A stretch of 64,000 nucleotides of DNA. It comes from Sclerurus mexicanus. Its lineage: Eukaryota; Chordata; Aves; Passeriformes; Furnariidae. The stretch's first letter is position 1. Every line of letters starts with the position of its first letter. A model generated the notes under the pieces. That model saw only the letters and a program-made list of their open reading frames with translations, was not told the origin of the DNA and did not search any database. The stretch covers positions 1,001,760 through 1,065,759 of the forward strand of contig VWZF01007235.1 in NCBI GenBank assembly GCA_013396755.1. Direction: 5' to 3'. Positions 1 to 12,800 of this stretch are shown here, in pieces. Both the position numbers and the translations under genes were made by a program.

Positions 1-2680
1 CCTTCAGCTCCCTCCCGCCTCCCTGCTGTGGGAACCATTGCACCTTTCTGTTCAGAGCTGTGTATTAAAATAAGAGATGGATAATTTTAATCATTCTGCA
101 TAATAGCTGATGTTCTGATCTTTATGCAGATTGGGGGGGAACAGAGGAGTGTTCGTGTATGTGCAGCTTTGGGAGATGAAAGGGTTTGGAGAAGTATTTA
201 AAGTATATGCTTCAGCTTTTCTGGAAGTCTCAGGGACTGAGGCCTGGCCAACACTAATCATACTAATTTAATTATTTTGGTTAGAAGGGTGATGTTTTTA
301 CCAGGGCAGTCACTTACACACATGCCCATGGGTGGTGAGTTTCGAGTCTGCCCCTCTCCCGAGGAGCTCTGGAGTGACAAAAACGTGCTAGAAATAACAC
401 CAGTGTCACACCAAACCCACACAGGCTTCCCTGGCTCCAGACTGGGGTAACTGGGGCAATAAAAACCCCTCTGTTGGCAAGGTCTGAAGCACGTGGTTTA
501 AGCTGGATGTGTCTTGGAGCGCTTCGCTGGGGTGGCTGTGTAAGGAGGTGCAGAGGTGCTGCCTCTCGGGGCTTGTGGCTCCTGTGTCAGCCTTTTCCCT
601 TCTGTCCTCACTCTCCCATCATAGCTCCAGGGCACATTCACTCCACGAACAACGCCGACCTCAGTCGCTTTGACCATACCTTGGGGGGGAAAAATAAAAT
701 TAAAGACTGCAAGGTGGCGTGCTTGCAAATGATGGGCTGTTATTACCTCCCAGCACCGCAGCAGCCAAAGACATAAAGCAGCTGCTCCGCACTAATATCC
801 CTCTCCTGCATTATTTACTGCTGCAATGTGTATTCCCGGCTCTCCTGTCTAAGGTGCCGTCTCAGCTCGGCATTTTTGATGGTGACAATTAGAATGAGAC
901 AAAGGGAGAGAGGCAGCTCAATTTTGATTTGGATCCCTTTGCCTTTTTAAAAATTGAAGATTTCTAACTCTCAGCAAAATCCCTGACACGGGAGACCTTG
1001 TTTTACATTCTGCCTTTTTGCACATCTGATATATAGGGGCTTTATGCAGAATCCCAGGCTGGCATCGTTGTATTAATGATTGAGTGAGGAGGCGTTAACT
1101 TGCCTTTGCTGATGTTATCTTGGATTTTCTGGTTCTGAGAGGGCATTTTGGATGTGTAAGAAACCAGTGTTAAATATAAACAGAGATGCTGCTTTGGGGA
1201 ATCTGTCTCAGTCAGCCAAGACTGAAAGCTGTTTCACAGTTAGAAAGTTGTGGGGTTTTTTTAACTTCAATTCATGAAGTGAAAAAACCTGCACTAGCTG
1301 CTACACATACGAGTGATTTATCTTGACTTGAGGTGGACAGAAGGTGATTTTGCAGACATCTCTACCACAACAAGGAAGTAGAAAGTCAAGCTGAAACTCC
1401 TGCAGGTATTTCCATACCCGACCTCTGCCTGAGGCTTCTCCTTGCTGAACGTGGTGTTTGTTGAGGTGTGTCAGGTGGCATCTTCACCTGACACTGGAGA
1501 AAGTCGAGGCAGGATCAGGCTCAGGCTCTTGGTCTTGATGTGCTCAGGGAGGTGTTTGCAGCAGGACCTGCCTGTGTCCCCTCCTTGGGTCACGCTGTGT
1601 CACCCTTGGGTGGAGCACTGGCTCATCTCACCTGACCTGAGCAAGTGATGCTCTTGCCCTGGGAGGTGTCTGCCTGCCTGTCTGCCTGGGCTCACCTAAA
1701 AAACCTCCTTCGTGCCTCGTGCCCTGGCACCAGGCAGCGTGTCACTTGTATTACAAGGTGACATAATGGGGTCCTGGGCTGGGCCATCACTTCATTACAG
1801 GTACAGAGCCCCTGGCACCCATTGCACGAGTCTGAGCCTTTTCAGAGGAATCCAGCCACGAAGGCAGGACTCTGCAGCAGCTGCCCTGCACTGGGCACCA
1901 GTAACACTCAATAAATACCACAGCTCCGTTCTCATCCGCTGTGAATTAACTTCTTTTTTAGCCAGGCAGCAAACATGAAGCAACTTGCTTCCTCACTGGC
2001 TTGCTCTGGAATTACCGTAGCAGAGGCAGCAAGCAGCCAGGGGAGTCTGACATCAGTCACTGTCTTACAGGTATATTCAGTTTCTCAATCACATGCAAAC
2101 TGTTCTTTGTCTGTACTTGCAAAGCCTTGCCAAGCTACTGCCTTTGAGGAGCAGCTATTCCCTCTTGCTGCAAAGCTAAAATAAACTAGATTTGCTGGAT
2201 CCCACGTTTGTTATTTACGGGGGGTTTTTCACGCTTTGTGAGGTGCTGTACCTGCCCACGCTGGCACTGAGCTGGTGTGACTGGGGGCTGGTGAGGAGCC
2301 CTGCCCTGGGATGGAGGAGACCCAGAGGTGGTGCAGAGGTGTCTCTGATGTGCAGGTGACACAATGCAGATAACCAACAATTTTCCCTCAAGGGACAGTC
2401 TCTGCCCATGACTGGCCTTGTTCTCTCTCTGGTGACCCTCTGAGGAGTGTCCTGTGAGTTATGGAGCAGTGGTTTTACCTTTGCTCTGTGTCTGTTCTGA
2501 GGAGTCTGGTGAGGGAATGAGAGAGATTTGTGTCCCAGCTGTTCATTTATTCCTTTTGCTGGAGTGCAGAGGTGTGGAAACAATGTACAGAACGTTTAGT
2601 GTGTGAATATATCTTCAGAGGTAGCAGGTTCCTAAGATTGAGAGCAGGCACACAGACCTGAGGGAAACAACTTTGCATAT
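1..2680. other. unique non-coding sequence
   Basis: No gene or transposon remnant was recognised. The stretch is mixed in composition, and its short open frames overlap on both strands and look like chance. The only part that stands out is 780-1140, which is listed separately as a possible conserved element. Confidence 0.5.
780..1140. promoter_or_regulatory. possible conserved non-coding element
   Basis: This is an AT-leaning, repeat-free stretch containing several short motifs typical of enhancer DNA: a CAATTAGAATGAGACAAAG-like homeodomain region, TTTATGCAG, ATTAATGATTGAG and CTGCTGCAATG. It has no reading frame of note and resembles no repeat I know. The call rests on texture alone; no alignment was possible. 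Confidence 0.18.
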
Positions 2681-2763
2681 CATTGAGTGGTTTGGGTTGA
2701 AAAGGACCTTATAGATGGCCTAGTTCCATCCCCCTGCCATGAGCAGGGCCACCTTCCTCTAGA
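2681..2763 (-). mobile_element. CR1 LINE 3' end fragment
   Basis: The plus strand reads TGGTTTGGGTTGAAAAGGACC and then a CCCCCTGCCATGAGCAGGGCC-like block. This is the reverse complement of the avian CR1 3' terminus, so the element lies on the minus strand. Only about 80 bp remain, and it is diverged and 5'-truncated, as expected of old CR1 copies. It cannot move on its own. Confidence 0.85.
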
Positions 2764-2828
2764 AATAAAACATTGGTTCAATACATGTAAGTGAAGGAAT
2801 AAAAATCAATGCTCAAATCGCCACCAAC

Positions 2829-2850
2829 CAAAAAAAAAGAAAAAAAAAAA
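2829..2850. repeat. poly-A tract
   Basis: This is a nearly uninterrupted adenine run with one G. It lies about 65 bp beyond the CR1 fragment at 2681-2763. CR1 elements end in short ATTCTATG-type repeats rather than poly-A, so this is more likely simple sequence than a retroposon tail. Confidence 0.7.
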
Positions 2851-5800
2851 CCCACGAATATTTTCGGGTTTAGAGATGTACTTAGTACCCATCAGGGGTT
2901 TTTTATCATCCATTAGCCCCCAGACAGCACAAGCTGTGGGATGATTGGAGGCAGTCCTGGAAGTCTGCTTTTCCCCCTGAGTTCTAGGAGCGGAGGATAT
3001 TTTAAGGGGGTTCACGCTCATTTGTATTTTAAAGCTTCTTCCTCTGAAGTGCAAGACCAGGGGCTACATCTTCAGCTGGCATAAATCTGCCCGGCAGCGT
3101 GGAGATAAACTGATTTACGCTGGCTGAAGATCTGGCCGTGGATGTAAGAGATGGAAGCAGGTGGATGTAATTTCTCTGCATTTCCACTCAAGCTGCACAC
3201 GCCTGCAGCACCACGCATCGAGCGGCACTTTCCCTAAGAGGAGAGAAGTTATTGGCTCCATGTTTGTGGCAGTGCTTCAGTGCCCTCCCTCCTGACTTGA
3301 TCATCACACGTAGCCATGGGCTGTCTCTGGCAACGACTCTGTCTCCCCAATAAAATTAAAAATCACTTTGGTTTCATATCTTTTTAATAAGATGTGTCCT
3401 TTTTAATAAAGGGCTCTGCTCTTTAAGGGGTGATGCGCTGATGAGCAGAAGGCTCGGAGATTATTGCATTTCCCTGATTTGAATTTCTCTTTCTGCGTTT
3501 CAGCTGCGACAATAAAGCTGAATAAAAATCCCCAAAGCCTCTGCACATGCAGCACAAACACGGTTTTTGGTACCTGCCCACCCTGGGTTGATACTGGTGC
3601 CCAGTGTAAGTGGATGTGTGGCCATTGTGCAGTAAATGTAAGGAATAAATAGATTTTATTCTTGCATGTCCAGTATAGGAGAGAGGCACAGAAAAGAAGA
3701 CAAAGGTTAAATTCCAGGAATTTGCTGAGTATTAATTTTGTTCAAACAATTTATGCAGATTTCCTGCCTCTGAATTGTTCCACGTTTGAAGAATCAGACA
3801 AAACCAAAACACCTCTCTCTGTTTCGCTTCTGATATTGCCTCATTTATTCCTGGGATTGTTTCAAACACAGACCTGAAGTAACTCCATGAGCCAGATTTT
3901 TTGTCAAAGGTGAACAGGCGAGATAATTAAACCTGAGGAATTCAGGAGGCTCTGGAAACAGCACGTTTCTCTCCTATCCCACAATGCGTGTCATCTGGAT
4001 TTCCAGAGGATGACACTTTCAGGTGGTCACCACCCACCTACCTGGAGGAGAATCTTCACAGACACCCAAGGTCTGTGTCAGTCTGGGATGTTGTGAGGTG
4101 TCAGCAAACATATAAAGTGTCCCTGAAAATAACTCTCGTGTTACTAGTAGGAATTAGGGCTGAGGGGGCCTTAGCAGATTGCAAAATGAAGTATAAAGAG
4201 GCCCTTTCCTTTCCAAAGCCATGCTCTTGGTTTCAGAGCATCCTCAGGGCAGGGATTCTTCACCTCCAACACGAGGTTCTGCACGCGGGGGGTGGATTTA
4301 TTCACCTCTTGAGGCAAACCAGGAGAAATGACAGCGTTGGCAGGTGCTGTCTGGGTGTAGGTCAGTCCAGAGCCTGGTTCCCTTTCCTCTTCCACGGGCC
4401 TAAATTGGGATAATTAAGGTAACACCGTGCCAGGCTGTGACACTGTTGAGTTTCTCCTGCATTTGGGTATATATTCCAATTGCCTCAGGCTGTCTTTTTC
4501 TAGCAGGGCAGGACAAATGGGACACAGTGGAAGGATTTGTGCAGATTTTAAATGTCTTAATCCTGTAAATTCTACAATTTTATCTTAAAAACTACAGTGA
4601 GAAAACTGCGTCTGATGTCCTTCTGCTAGAAGGAGGAGATGAGGCCAAGGCTGAGAGCATCACCCTCTGCAGGTTGGATGACTTAGCTGGGAGCAAACAG
4701 CCTGACCTCCCTCAAGCTTTGAATGTGGAGGTGCTTCAACCCTTCCAAAAGTGAGCTCTGGGTCTCCCCACTGCTCCTCCAACCCCGAGGAGTCTGTAAG
4801 GGAGAAAACCTTCCTTCAATGAAACCAGAAGCTCCAGCTGCGCCGCTCCTCGTGTGCTGTGGTTTCTGGGGTTTTCCAGCACGGAAAGCATAACTGTGGG
4901 CTATGTTTTCAGGGATGGCAGAGCAAAGGCAATACAGTTGCAGTGGTTTTGCATATTTCTGATCCCGAGGCTTTGCTGCGCAGGGTGGTTGCTGCACAAG
5001 TCAGAACAGCGCCGGGCTCTCCTCTGCCCAAATCCACTCTGGGAGCTGCTGAGTTTGGGGGAAGGTGCTGGTTCTGGGGCTCCTTCTGCCTTCCTGGTGC
5101 TGTGGACCGTCTTCACTAAAGTCTCAAAGTCCAGGTGTGCAACGCAGAAAATAACAAAAAAACTAACAATCAGTGACTCCGGCATATTTTGTTTTTGGCA
5201 GTGCCGTGAGACCGATCCTGGCAGCACTTTCACAGCTAATTCAAACAAGGTATGGCACACTTAGCGTTGACCTGTCACACGTGGGAGGAAATTCATTCAA
5301 ATGCCCCATCCTGCACCCAAATTTTACATCTGAGAAGTTCTCAATAGTCAGACTGGTCCAGGCTTTGCAGCACTCACCCCTCCTTTGTTCCAAATTTGTA
5401 CATTAATAGATGGAGCACCTGAAAACCAACACTGTTGGGTTCAAAACACAGCACAGAAAGGTGGGAATGGCTGCCTGTGTGGCTTTAACTCACCTTTTAC
5501 ACTGAATGTGCAAACAACTAAATTAACCCTTGCAACTGCAAAGCCCTTAACCAAAACATGTTGGTGTTTTGAAAGGATTATAATGCCAGGCTTTCCAGGG
5601 CATCGGGAGCAGGTGGAAGGTCCTTTGACATGTTCTCTTGTCCAAGTAAATCTGTGTGGTCTTGTTTAAGCGTCATGGACTCGCTTGACCTGGGCTGTAG
5701 GCAGAACTTGCTGCCAAAACAAGCTGTACCCCTGGGGTGTTCAGCAGCTCTCCCTGAACTGCACGTGATGGGAGAGCTGGGTAGTAAATGCTCGTTTTAG

Positions 5801-6121
5801 CCCTGGTTGCCAAATCATCTCTCCAGCCAAGTGTCACCACCTCTGGATTGTCCCTGAAGCCTCTTCTGGGGGGAAAAACAAAAAAGTCTTTATCATGGAC
5901 TTGGGCAATTCAATAGGAAGCCAAGGTAACATTAAATTTCTGTGCAATTTTGAAATATTATGGGCATTCATCTTCTGGATTAGTTTATGGTCTTTCTGTT
6001 GTGGCTTTTCACGTTCTTCCTCCCACTGTTTTTTGGGGCTGGAGCAGTGATGGAGAGCTGTGGAGTCCAGGTGTGTGAGCCTTGCGACGTTTACTGGTTG
6101 AGGTTCAGAAATTCCTACCCT

Positions 6122-6176
6122 GGGGTGGAGGGGGAAGTGGGAGGGAGGAGAAGAAAAAGAAGAGAAATGGGAAAAT
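6122..6176 (+). repeat. G-quadruplex motif within a purine tract
   Basis: Four G-runs at 6122-6125, 6130-6134, 6139-6141 and 6143-6145 are separated by loops of 4, 4 and 1 bases. This meets the usual G3+N1-7 quadruplex rule. The sequence continues as an unbroken purine run from 6127 to 6167. Such asymmetric purine tracts can form quadruplexes or triplexes in vitro; any function here is unknown. Confidence 0.65.
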
Positions 6177-9100
6177 AAAGTAGGCTCCACCACCTGCCAT
6201 GTAATGATCGGTTCTGGAGATAAGGCTGTTTTAAGGTGCATTCCAGACATCTTGGTCCTGCCCAGACACAGCACAAAAGAAAAGGGAGACTTAAAACAAC
6301 AGCCAGCCCCTCCTCCCCCCCTCCATCAGGTGTGCACACACATAAGAGAACAACTAACCCTAATAAAACCTTCCTCCATGCTGATGTTTTCTTACAGTTT
6401 TAATTGAAAGCCCCCTTTAAACACACGTGTACATACAGCCCCTCTAATCAAGTTGATGCCTGTCACTGGGGGTTAAACACAGGGGGATCCAAAGCCAATC
6501 CAGGTATAATTCAGCCTGGAGAAGATCCTGGCGATTGCTGCACGAGGCCTGGAAAACGCCCCTTCCCCTTCGGCGATGGTTGCGAGGAGAGTTGTGATCT
6601 TAGTTAGAAAAGGGGAGTCAAAAGCAGTTGCACATTTGCCCCTTGGATGCGAAAGATTCCTCCCCAGCCCTGGGTGCGTGTCCCAAAATTAAACTGGGTT
6701 AGGCTCTAACGCAGCAATTGGGAAGTGGGGTGAGATTCCAGCTGTGTCACGACCTGCAGGGTTGGGATCGCGGTAAGAACAGCAAGACGTGTCTTCAACC
6801 TCACCGTAATTAGTCTGCCCTGCGTTGTCTTTATGCTCTTTATGCTGCTGTTGCGAGCCCTGCGCAACGGAGACAAGAATAAGACCTTTATATTTTTGTC
6901 GAGGTTTTTTTGGCACTATAAATACCCATCTCAGGGCTGTGCATATCTCTCTAGGTGATGAGGGTGAGATGAACTCCTTCACTCACCGGGATTTGCCCCA
7001 GTGAAAACCGAAGGAAGAACAATGGGTAATTGTAGCAGCGTCTTAGGAAAATGCCAGAGTGATAAAAGTGGAATCACCCAGTAAAAATGTGTCGTAAAAC
7101 TCCTAAATTCCAGCCCCGCTTGTCATGCTATTTCTACACAAATTTGTTCTCTGTTGGACTGTAAAAATCAAGTGTCAGACACTGGTTTTTGATGCAAACA
7201 GGAACATAACTCTGCAAGATGGAAGTTTTATCTCGGATCTTGGAATTTTTTATTAGGGGTGGTTTGCTTTGGAAAGGCAATTATTTTTAGAAAGAAAGAC
7301 ATGGATGCTCCTGTCCGAAGGGCCCAGCTCATCCCTTCCCAGGAAGCCAACATTTCCTTCCAAATTTTAACTCTTGTCTCAGTATCCCTTCCCTCTCTCC
7401 CCTTCCCATATTTCAGTAGATTTTGCCAATAATGGAGCTGTTGGAATTTTATTAGAAATAAATGTGAAATTTAAATTAAGGTCAAACTGGAAAATAGGTC
7501 TATAAATGTTTGAAAAGGCCTGAGCTGAGGCAGGTTTTTTCCCCTTTGGGTCAAAGGCAGTGTTGATGTACAGAGGTATTTTGGCACTTCTGAGCAGAGA
7601 GTTTTAAACAGCCTTTAAAATATATATTCAAATCAATTCCAAATGGGCTAAAGCCCACAGAAAGGTTAGACTATCTTTTTTAGTCACTTTCCAAAGTTTA
7701 GTTTCCTTATCTTAATGCACTGTAGAGCTTTCTGCCCATTTAGTCCATTTGTATTCAACTCGAGGAAGTTTCCTGATAATTACTCAGCCCCATCTAATTC
7801 CCCAAGGTCCCAAAATGCAAAACAATTCTTCTCAAGACAGAGATTACTTCTTACAGGCTTTAACAGGACTAAAAAAAGAAAAAAGGCATTAAAATGATGT
7901 GATCTAAGGCTGAACCATTTCCTCCAAGACTTCATTTAGCAGATAGCAGGTGAGTGTGGGAAGAGGGTTTGAGGCTCTCCTTGCTTGTACCTTCCACACC
8001 AACAGGGCAAAGTCATGGAAGATGTGAATGGATATTATTGCCCTGAATTCAACACAACCCAGGCAAACTGACTCTGCTTTTGGGACCATATCCTGCTGCA
8101 GGTGAGAAGTCAAACCCAGTGGGGCTCTGACTCTGTAGTGTTAGGAGGAGACTTTTGTGTTTTATCTGCTGACCACTTGCTCAACCAGCATAACTTTCCC
8201 CCTCTTACGTTTGTTGTTAGGGCCAGGAATTGCCCCCATTTTGACCATCCAAATAGCTGATCCTCAATTCTGTTCGTTCTACACTGATGCTCTTCAATTC
8301 CCTTCGTTTCCATCGCTTTATCCACCAAACCAAGAGAAAACAGTTTTGCAAGTGCAAAACTTTTCAGTGCGAAGCTCCTGTCCCAGTCTGTGCTGATGGC
8401 GTGGCGTGATGATGAAACACGTGGGTTTATCTCACACTCCGTAGCATGGTTAAAGGTAAAACTCCAGTTTGTGACCCAGCACTCGGTTCACACGGGTACA
8501 GAGCTGTGCAGAGATGCCAGACTGGGAGCCCAGAGCGAGAAGGGCTGCAGGGCATGTGGCTGGAGGGTTATTCACATTGACTGGTGCTGCCAACCCCCTG
8601 CCAGACCGGGGCTGTGCTGGAACAGGAGATCACTTGTGACCATGAGTGGTGTGCAGGGTAGATCAGGTGGACATCTGGACAACCCCACAGAGCTCTGCAG
8701 AGGGTCTGGAAGGCAGCTCCGTTCCCTTGAAAATACAGAGCAAGGACAGGGCCAAAGGGAGTGGTTTTGGGAGAGCCTGAAGGCGAGTTGTGTGGGTATT
8801 TGGATTAATGCCGTGGTCACGCTTTTTGCAGCAGCAGGAGGTGAGAAGGGACAGGACACAGCCTGGAAGTTTGGAGCCAGGCTGGCCATTCCCAGAGCCT
8901 GTCCTGAGGGTCAGCACCCACAAGGAGCTCTGGAGGTACATCATGCTGTGCACCTCACATGGTGTAACAGAGGGCTCACCCCCAGCCCCTTCCGTCCTCC
9001 AGGGCTGTGGGAACCTTCATTTGTCACTGCAGAAAGGAGTCTCAATATTTTATGAAAAAAAGCATTTTACCACAGGACTTTGGTGAATATGAGCATAATT

Positions 9101-10359
9101 TAACTGTGATTTAACAGAACCTTTCATTGACTTTTTAAATTATGCCTCTCCATCACCTACCCTGTGGGTTTCCTTGCTTTTCATCTTGCAAATCCCATTA
9201 CTTATTAATTTCCCCATAATACATAATAGAGGCAGAAAAGCATATAGCATCCCATTCAGCAATGATTTACAAGTCTCTTAGTTCTGAAGCAACATAAGAA
9301 GGAGCAGACATTTTACGAGTTTCCTCTGTGCATGTTTTCTTTGGAAAAAATGTAGAAAGTGATGCATATGGACCTGGGGCTTCTTCGGACATGATTTCGT
9401 AACTCCAGCTCTTGCAGCTCTGCAGAAGGTGCAGTCTGATGGAGATTACAGAAGCACAGTCAGGGCAGAATTAGCAAGAAGACGGTGAGCAAGACTTACC
9501 TCATCCTCATTATGGTAATGGATGTAATATCCATGGAAATGCTGATGGGCTTTGCTTAGAGAGGAAGAACTGCAGGCAAAGGACAAATACACAAACGAGC
9601 ATTATTTGCCCACATTCCCAATCAGGTTTTTGCTGGCATGTTAATCTTTCTACAGGGGGCCCAGGAGGAACTTTGATTCCCTTGGTGCTGGAGAAAATGA
9701 GTAGCACATACCATGAATCAGAGGGGCTCATTTTGGAATGAAGAAACTATTACTCATCCTGCTCTGGCATGAATGAGCATCTGGCAGCATATCCTAAAAT
9801 TCTGTGAAGACAACAGGAGGCAAAAGGAAAAAAAAAAATGGAGCTGGAGTACACCTCTTGTCAGCTCAGCAGGCGGCAGATGAGAACTGGAAGGAGGTAG
9901 CACAGAGACAGATCTGCTGAATTGAGCCTTTTTGCTCTTCTCTTTCCATCCATCTACTCTTTCCAGGTTTTTTGGTTTTTTTTAGTACAGGCTGGGGCTC
10001 CTACGGGAATACATGAAGACAAATCCACCTGTTAACTCTGCACTGGGTCGGTGTGGGAAGTTGCATTCCAGAATTTTGCAGGCAGTTCAAGGAGACAACG
10101 CTCCTGGTTGGTGCTCTGGGCTGGGGGAGTCCTGAGATTCATCACATTTGCTCAGGTGTGCTTACACCCCTCTGGCACAGACAAGAATGACCTGGAGAGG
10201 GGACATGCAGGGTTCCCAGGAGCAGACACGGGGCAGCAATGGGATAACGAAGTGCTCATTAATACTTTTTTGGGGGACAACCCACATCTAGGTCAGATCA
10301 AAGCCTGAGCAGCTTCTCCTACAATCCTTCTCCTACAGATGGACACCCAGACTCGATGT

Positions 10360-10680
10360 GACCAGTGACGGAAGCCGAGGTCCCTCGAGGGGCCAGGGCA
10401 CTGTCCCCGCTGTCCCCCCGTTGCCATCCTGCCACTCTCGGGTCGCTCCTCTGCTGCTCCCGGATTTTTGGGGAGCCCCTGCTCACGGTGCCGTGCCGGG
10501 GCCACGGCAGCAGCACGCACGGGTTTTATGTCTTTGTGAGGAGCAGCAGGGCTGGAAGGGCCGTGCACGGGGCGCTGGAATGTTCCGGGGGCTGCAGGGA
10601 CTTGCCTCGGCCGCAGGAATTCTCACAAGACGCGGCACGTCGCCCTGGCCGCCGTCTGCTCTCGTTCCCCCTCCAGGTGT
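10360..10680. promoter_or_regulatory. CpG-rich islet, possible orphan CpG island
   Basis: By hand I count about 27 CpG dinucleotides in roughly 320 bases at about 65% G+C. This gives an observed/expected ratio near 0.75-0.8, far above the flanks. Vertebrate CpG islands mark promoters or developmental enhancers. No convincing gene begins on either side, so it could serve an unannotated transcript or be a GC-conversion hotspot. The count is a hand estimate. Confidence 0.35.
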
Positions 10681-10684
10681 AGGC

Positions 10685-10700
10685 AGCTGCTGCTGCTGCT
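10685..10700. repeat. (CTG)n microsatellite
   Basis: Five consecutive CTG/GCT units sit just beyond the CpG-rich islet. The array is short and apparently perfect. Confidence 0.75.
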
Positions 10701-10728
10701 CTCCAAGTTTAATGTGACATTTTTCTTG

Positions 10729-10747
10729 TTATTATTATTATTATTTC
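10729..10747. repeat. (TTA)n microsatellite
   Basis: About six TTA units are followed by T- and G-rich homopolymer runs through about 10805. This is simple sequence and is likely length-variable. Confidence 0.8.
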
Positions 10748-12639
10748 TTGCTGGCTTTCTTTTCTCTCTGCTGTTTTTTTGGGGGTTTTTTTAGGGTTTT
10801 TTTACCCCCTGTTGCTTTCCTCCAGCCACTTGCCTCTGTCATAACTATCGGGCTTCCTGGGATGGGCACTCCTACAGGCAAAGGCATATTGTCAAAGCCA
10901 CCCCATATTTGTACTGCTTCTTGTTTCCTCATCGTAGCAAAAGCTTCTTTTCCAAGGATTTCCAAGGCTTCTTTTCCAAGAGTCGTTTTCTCCTGTTCTC
11001 TTCCCCTAGGTATTCTGTTGAATCGATTTCTCCTCGTATTTTACAGATGAGATATTCCAGGAACAATCAAACTAATATTACTTCTGTCAAACTTAATCTA
11101 GGACACATTAATCTGGAATACAGAGGGAATCAGATCCAGAAAACCTTAACATCCTTTTTTATCACAGTGCTAATAAAGTAGAAGGATGATGACTGACTGC
11201 TGAAATTTAAGCAAGCAAGAACAGGAAAGATATTTTATTCAATAGTTGGGATAAAACTTCATGTTCCAGAGACTTCAAGGAGCACGATAAAACAGGGAAG
11301 GTGGAAGAAGACTGATTTTCTTTTTGATAAGTAAATTAACAGGTACAGGTTTTTTTTGATTAGGCTCTCTCTGTACTTACCACAGGCACATATACATTTC
11401 CTCATCCAAACCCAGACATTAAGTCAGGAAAAGTGTGACCGCACAAAACCTGTGAAATTCCAGCCCTTCACTGAGGTCTCTGCAGGGCTGGGTCATCCAG
11501 GCTCTGCCTATCCTCAGCTGAGATAGAGGTGCTTCCAAAGGGCCCTCTGTGGGACCAGAGGAGATGTCTGCCTTGGGAAGAGATGAATCACACCTTGCAA
11601 GTGCTGATTTCTCTCTCTTATCTCTCAGAGGAGCCTCAGGTGACTAGTTTAGATCCAGACCTTTAGGCAGATGAATCACACCCTCAAGGCCATGGAGAAA
11701 ATAATGAGAATTTGCAAGCCTAGGCCCAAAGCTTTCTGGTCCTCTTGAATAATTCTATTATTTTACTGAACAGAAATGATCCAATGCCTTTAAATAACTT
11801 CATGCTTTTACTGGTAGAAAATGAAGATACATACATTCTCTGCCAGAACAAACCCCTTTTGTTTCCCCAGCAAAGACAATGGCATTCCTCTCTTTAAGTA
11901 CTTTCTTTAGTCATCCTCTTGCTTTTCTAAATAAACCCAGAATTCACCTCTCTGTGCAGCCTCCAGAGCTCCTCCTGCTTTCCTCTGAGTGGAAATTTCA
12001 CCGAGATTGCCGGATCAGAGTCACTTTTAAACCAGCTGGTCTCTGTTTCCAAAGTGTTGGTGTTTCTAAAACCTTCCATGGCTTCCTCAAGTTCTTCTGT
12101 CCTTGTGGGAAATTCAAGGGGGAAGTTCTTACCCAGGAAACTCTTCTCCCTGTAATGTAATAATGGAGATAATATCGTGATAAAGTGTCATTATTCCAGG
12201 AGACCAGCCTAAGTGTGTTGTCCCATAGGAACTAAAACCCAAGTGATGGACTGTCTCCTTCCACCCCCCTTCTTAAAAGGAATTGGTGCTGGTGACAGGT
12301 CATTTGAAAACAGAGGCAGGGGACTGGAAATGGCACTTTGTGAATAGATCAGGATTGATGCAGCACCTATCGTTTCCCCTTTGTTTATTCCTTTGCTTGA
12401 GACCTGTAAGTGAATCACCCTGGAAATGCCTCCAGATCTCTCCGAGCAGGGAATATCCATTTCATTTTAGTGGACTATTTGCACAGGAAGGTCCAGCTCT
12501 CTGATCGAGTGCTGCACTCACTGCCATAATAAGAAGGGGATATTGCTGAAAGCAAGATGTATTTTCTTCTGCATCCCCTTTGCAGAAAGGTATAAACCAA
12601 ATATTGACTTCAAAGGAGACATCTTTGTTCTGAGCATAA

Positions 12640-12800
12640 TGCTCGAAAATATTTTACAGTCAATTATTTGCAATTAGAATTAAAAGAGAAACCCCCTTCC
12701 CCAAGCAGCCTATAATTACAAACGATCCTTTCATGAAGTATAAATCCAGTAATTAAGGAGTTTCAAAAGTTTTAATTCACTGGGCAATTAAAAAGAAAAA
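12640..12800. promoter_or_regulatory. possible conserved non-coding element
   Basis: This AT-rich block carries many ATTA/TAAT homeodomain-type cores, including TTGCAATTAGAATTAAAAG and CCAGTAATTAAGGAG, plus TATAATTAC. It has no repeat identity and no frame. The inference is from motif density and texture only. Confidence 0.2.

Larger units (their letters stand above)
2764..10350. other. repeat-poor non-coding sequence
   Basis: No gene, RNA gene or transposon remnant was recognised. The stretch contains a poly-A/poly-T tract near 2829-2850, a purine/G-quadruplex tract at 6122-6176 and many short overlapping open frames. The longest frame (8390-9055, 221 codons) resembles no protein family and is matched by antisense frames, so it is treated as chance. 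Confidence 0.5.

Noticed and set aside
8390..9055. Longest open frame in the window (221 codons, plus strand)
   Set aside because: It has no recognisable domain, tryptophan/cysteine/arginine-rich GC-driven composition, and two overlapping antisense frames plus another plus-strand frame. This is typical of chance in moderately GC-rich DNA.
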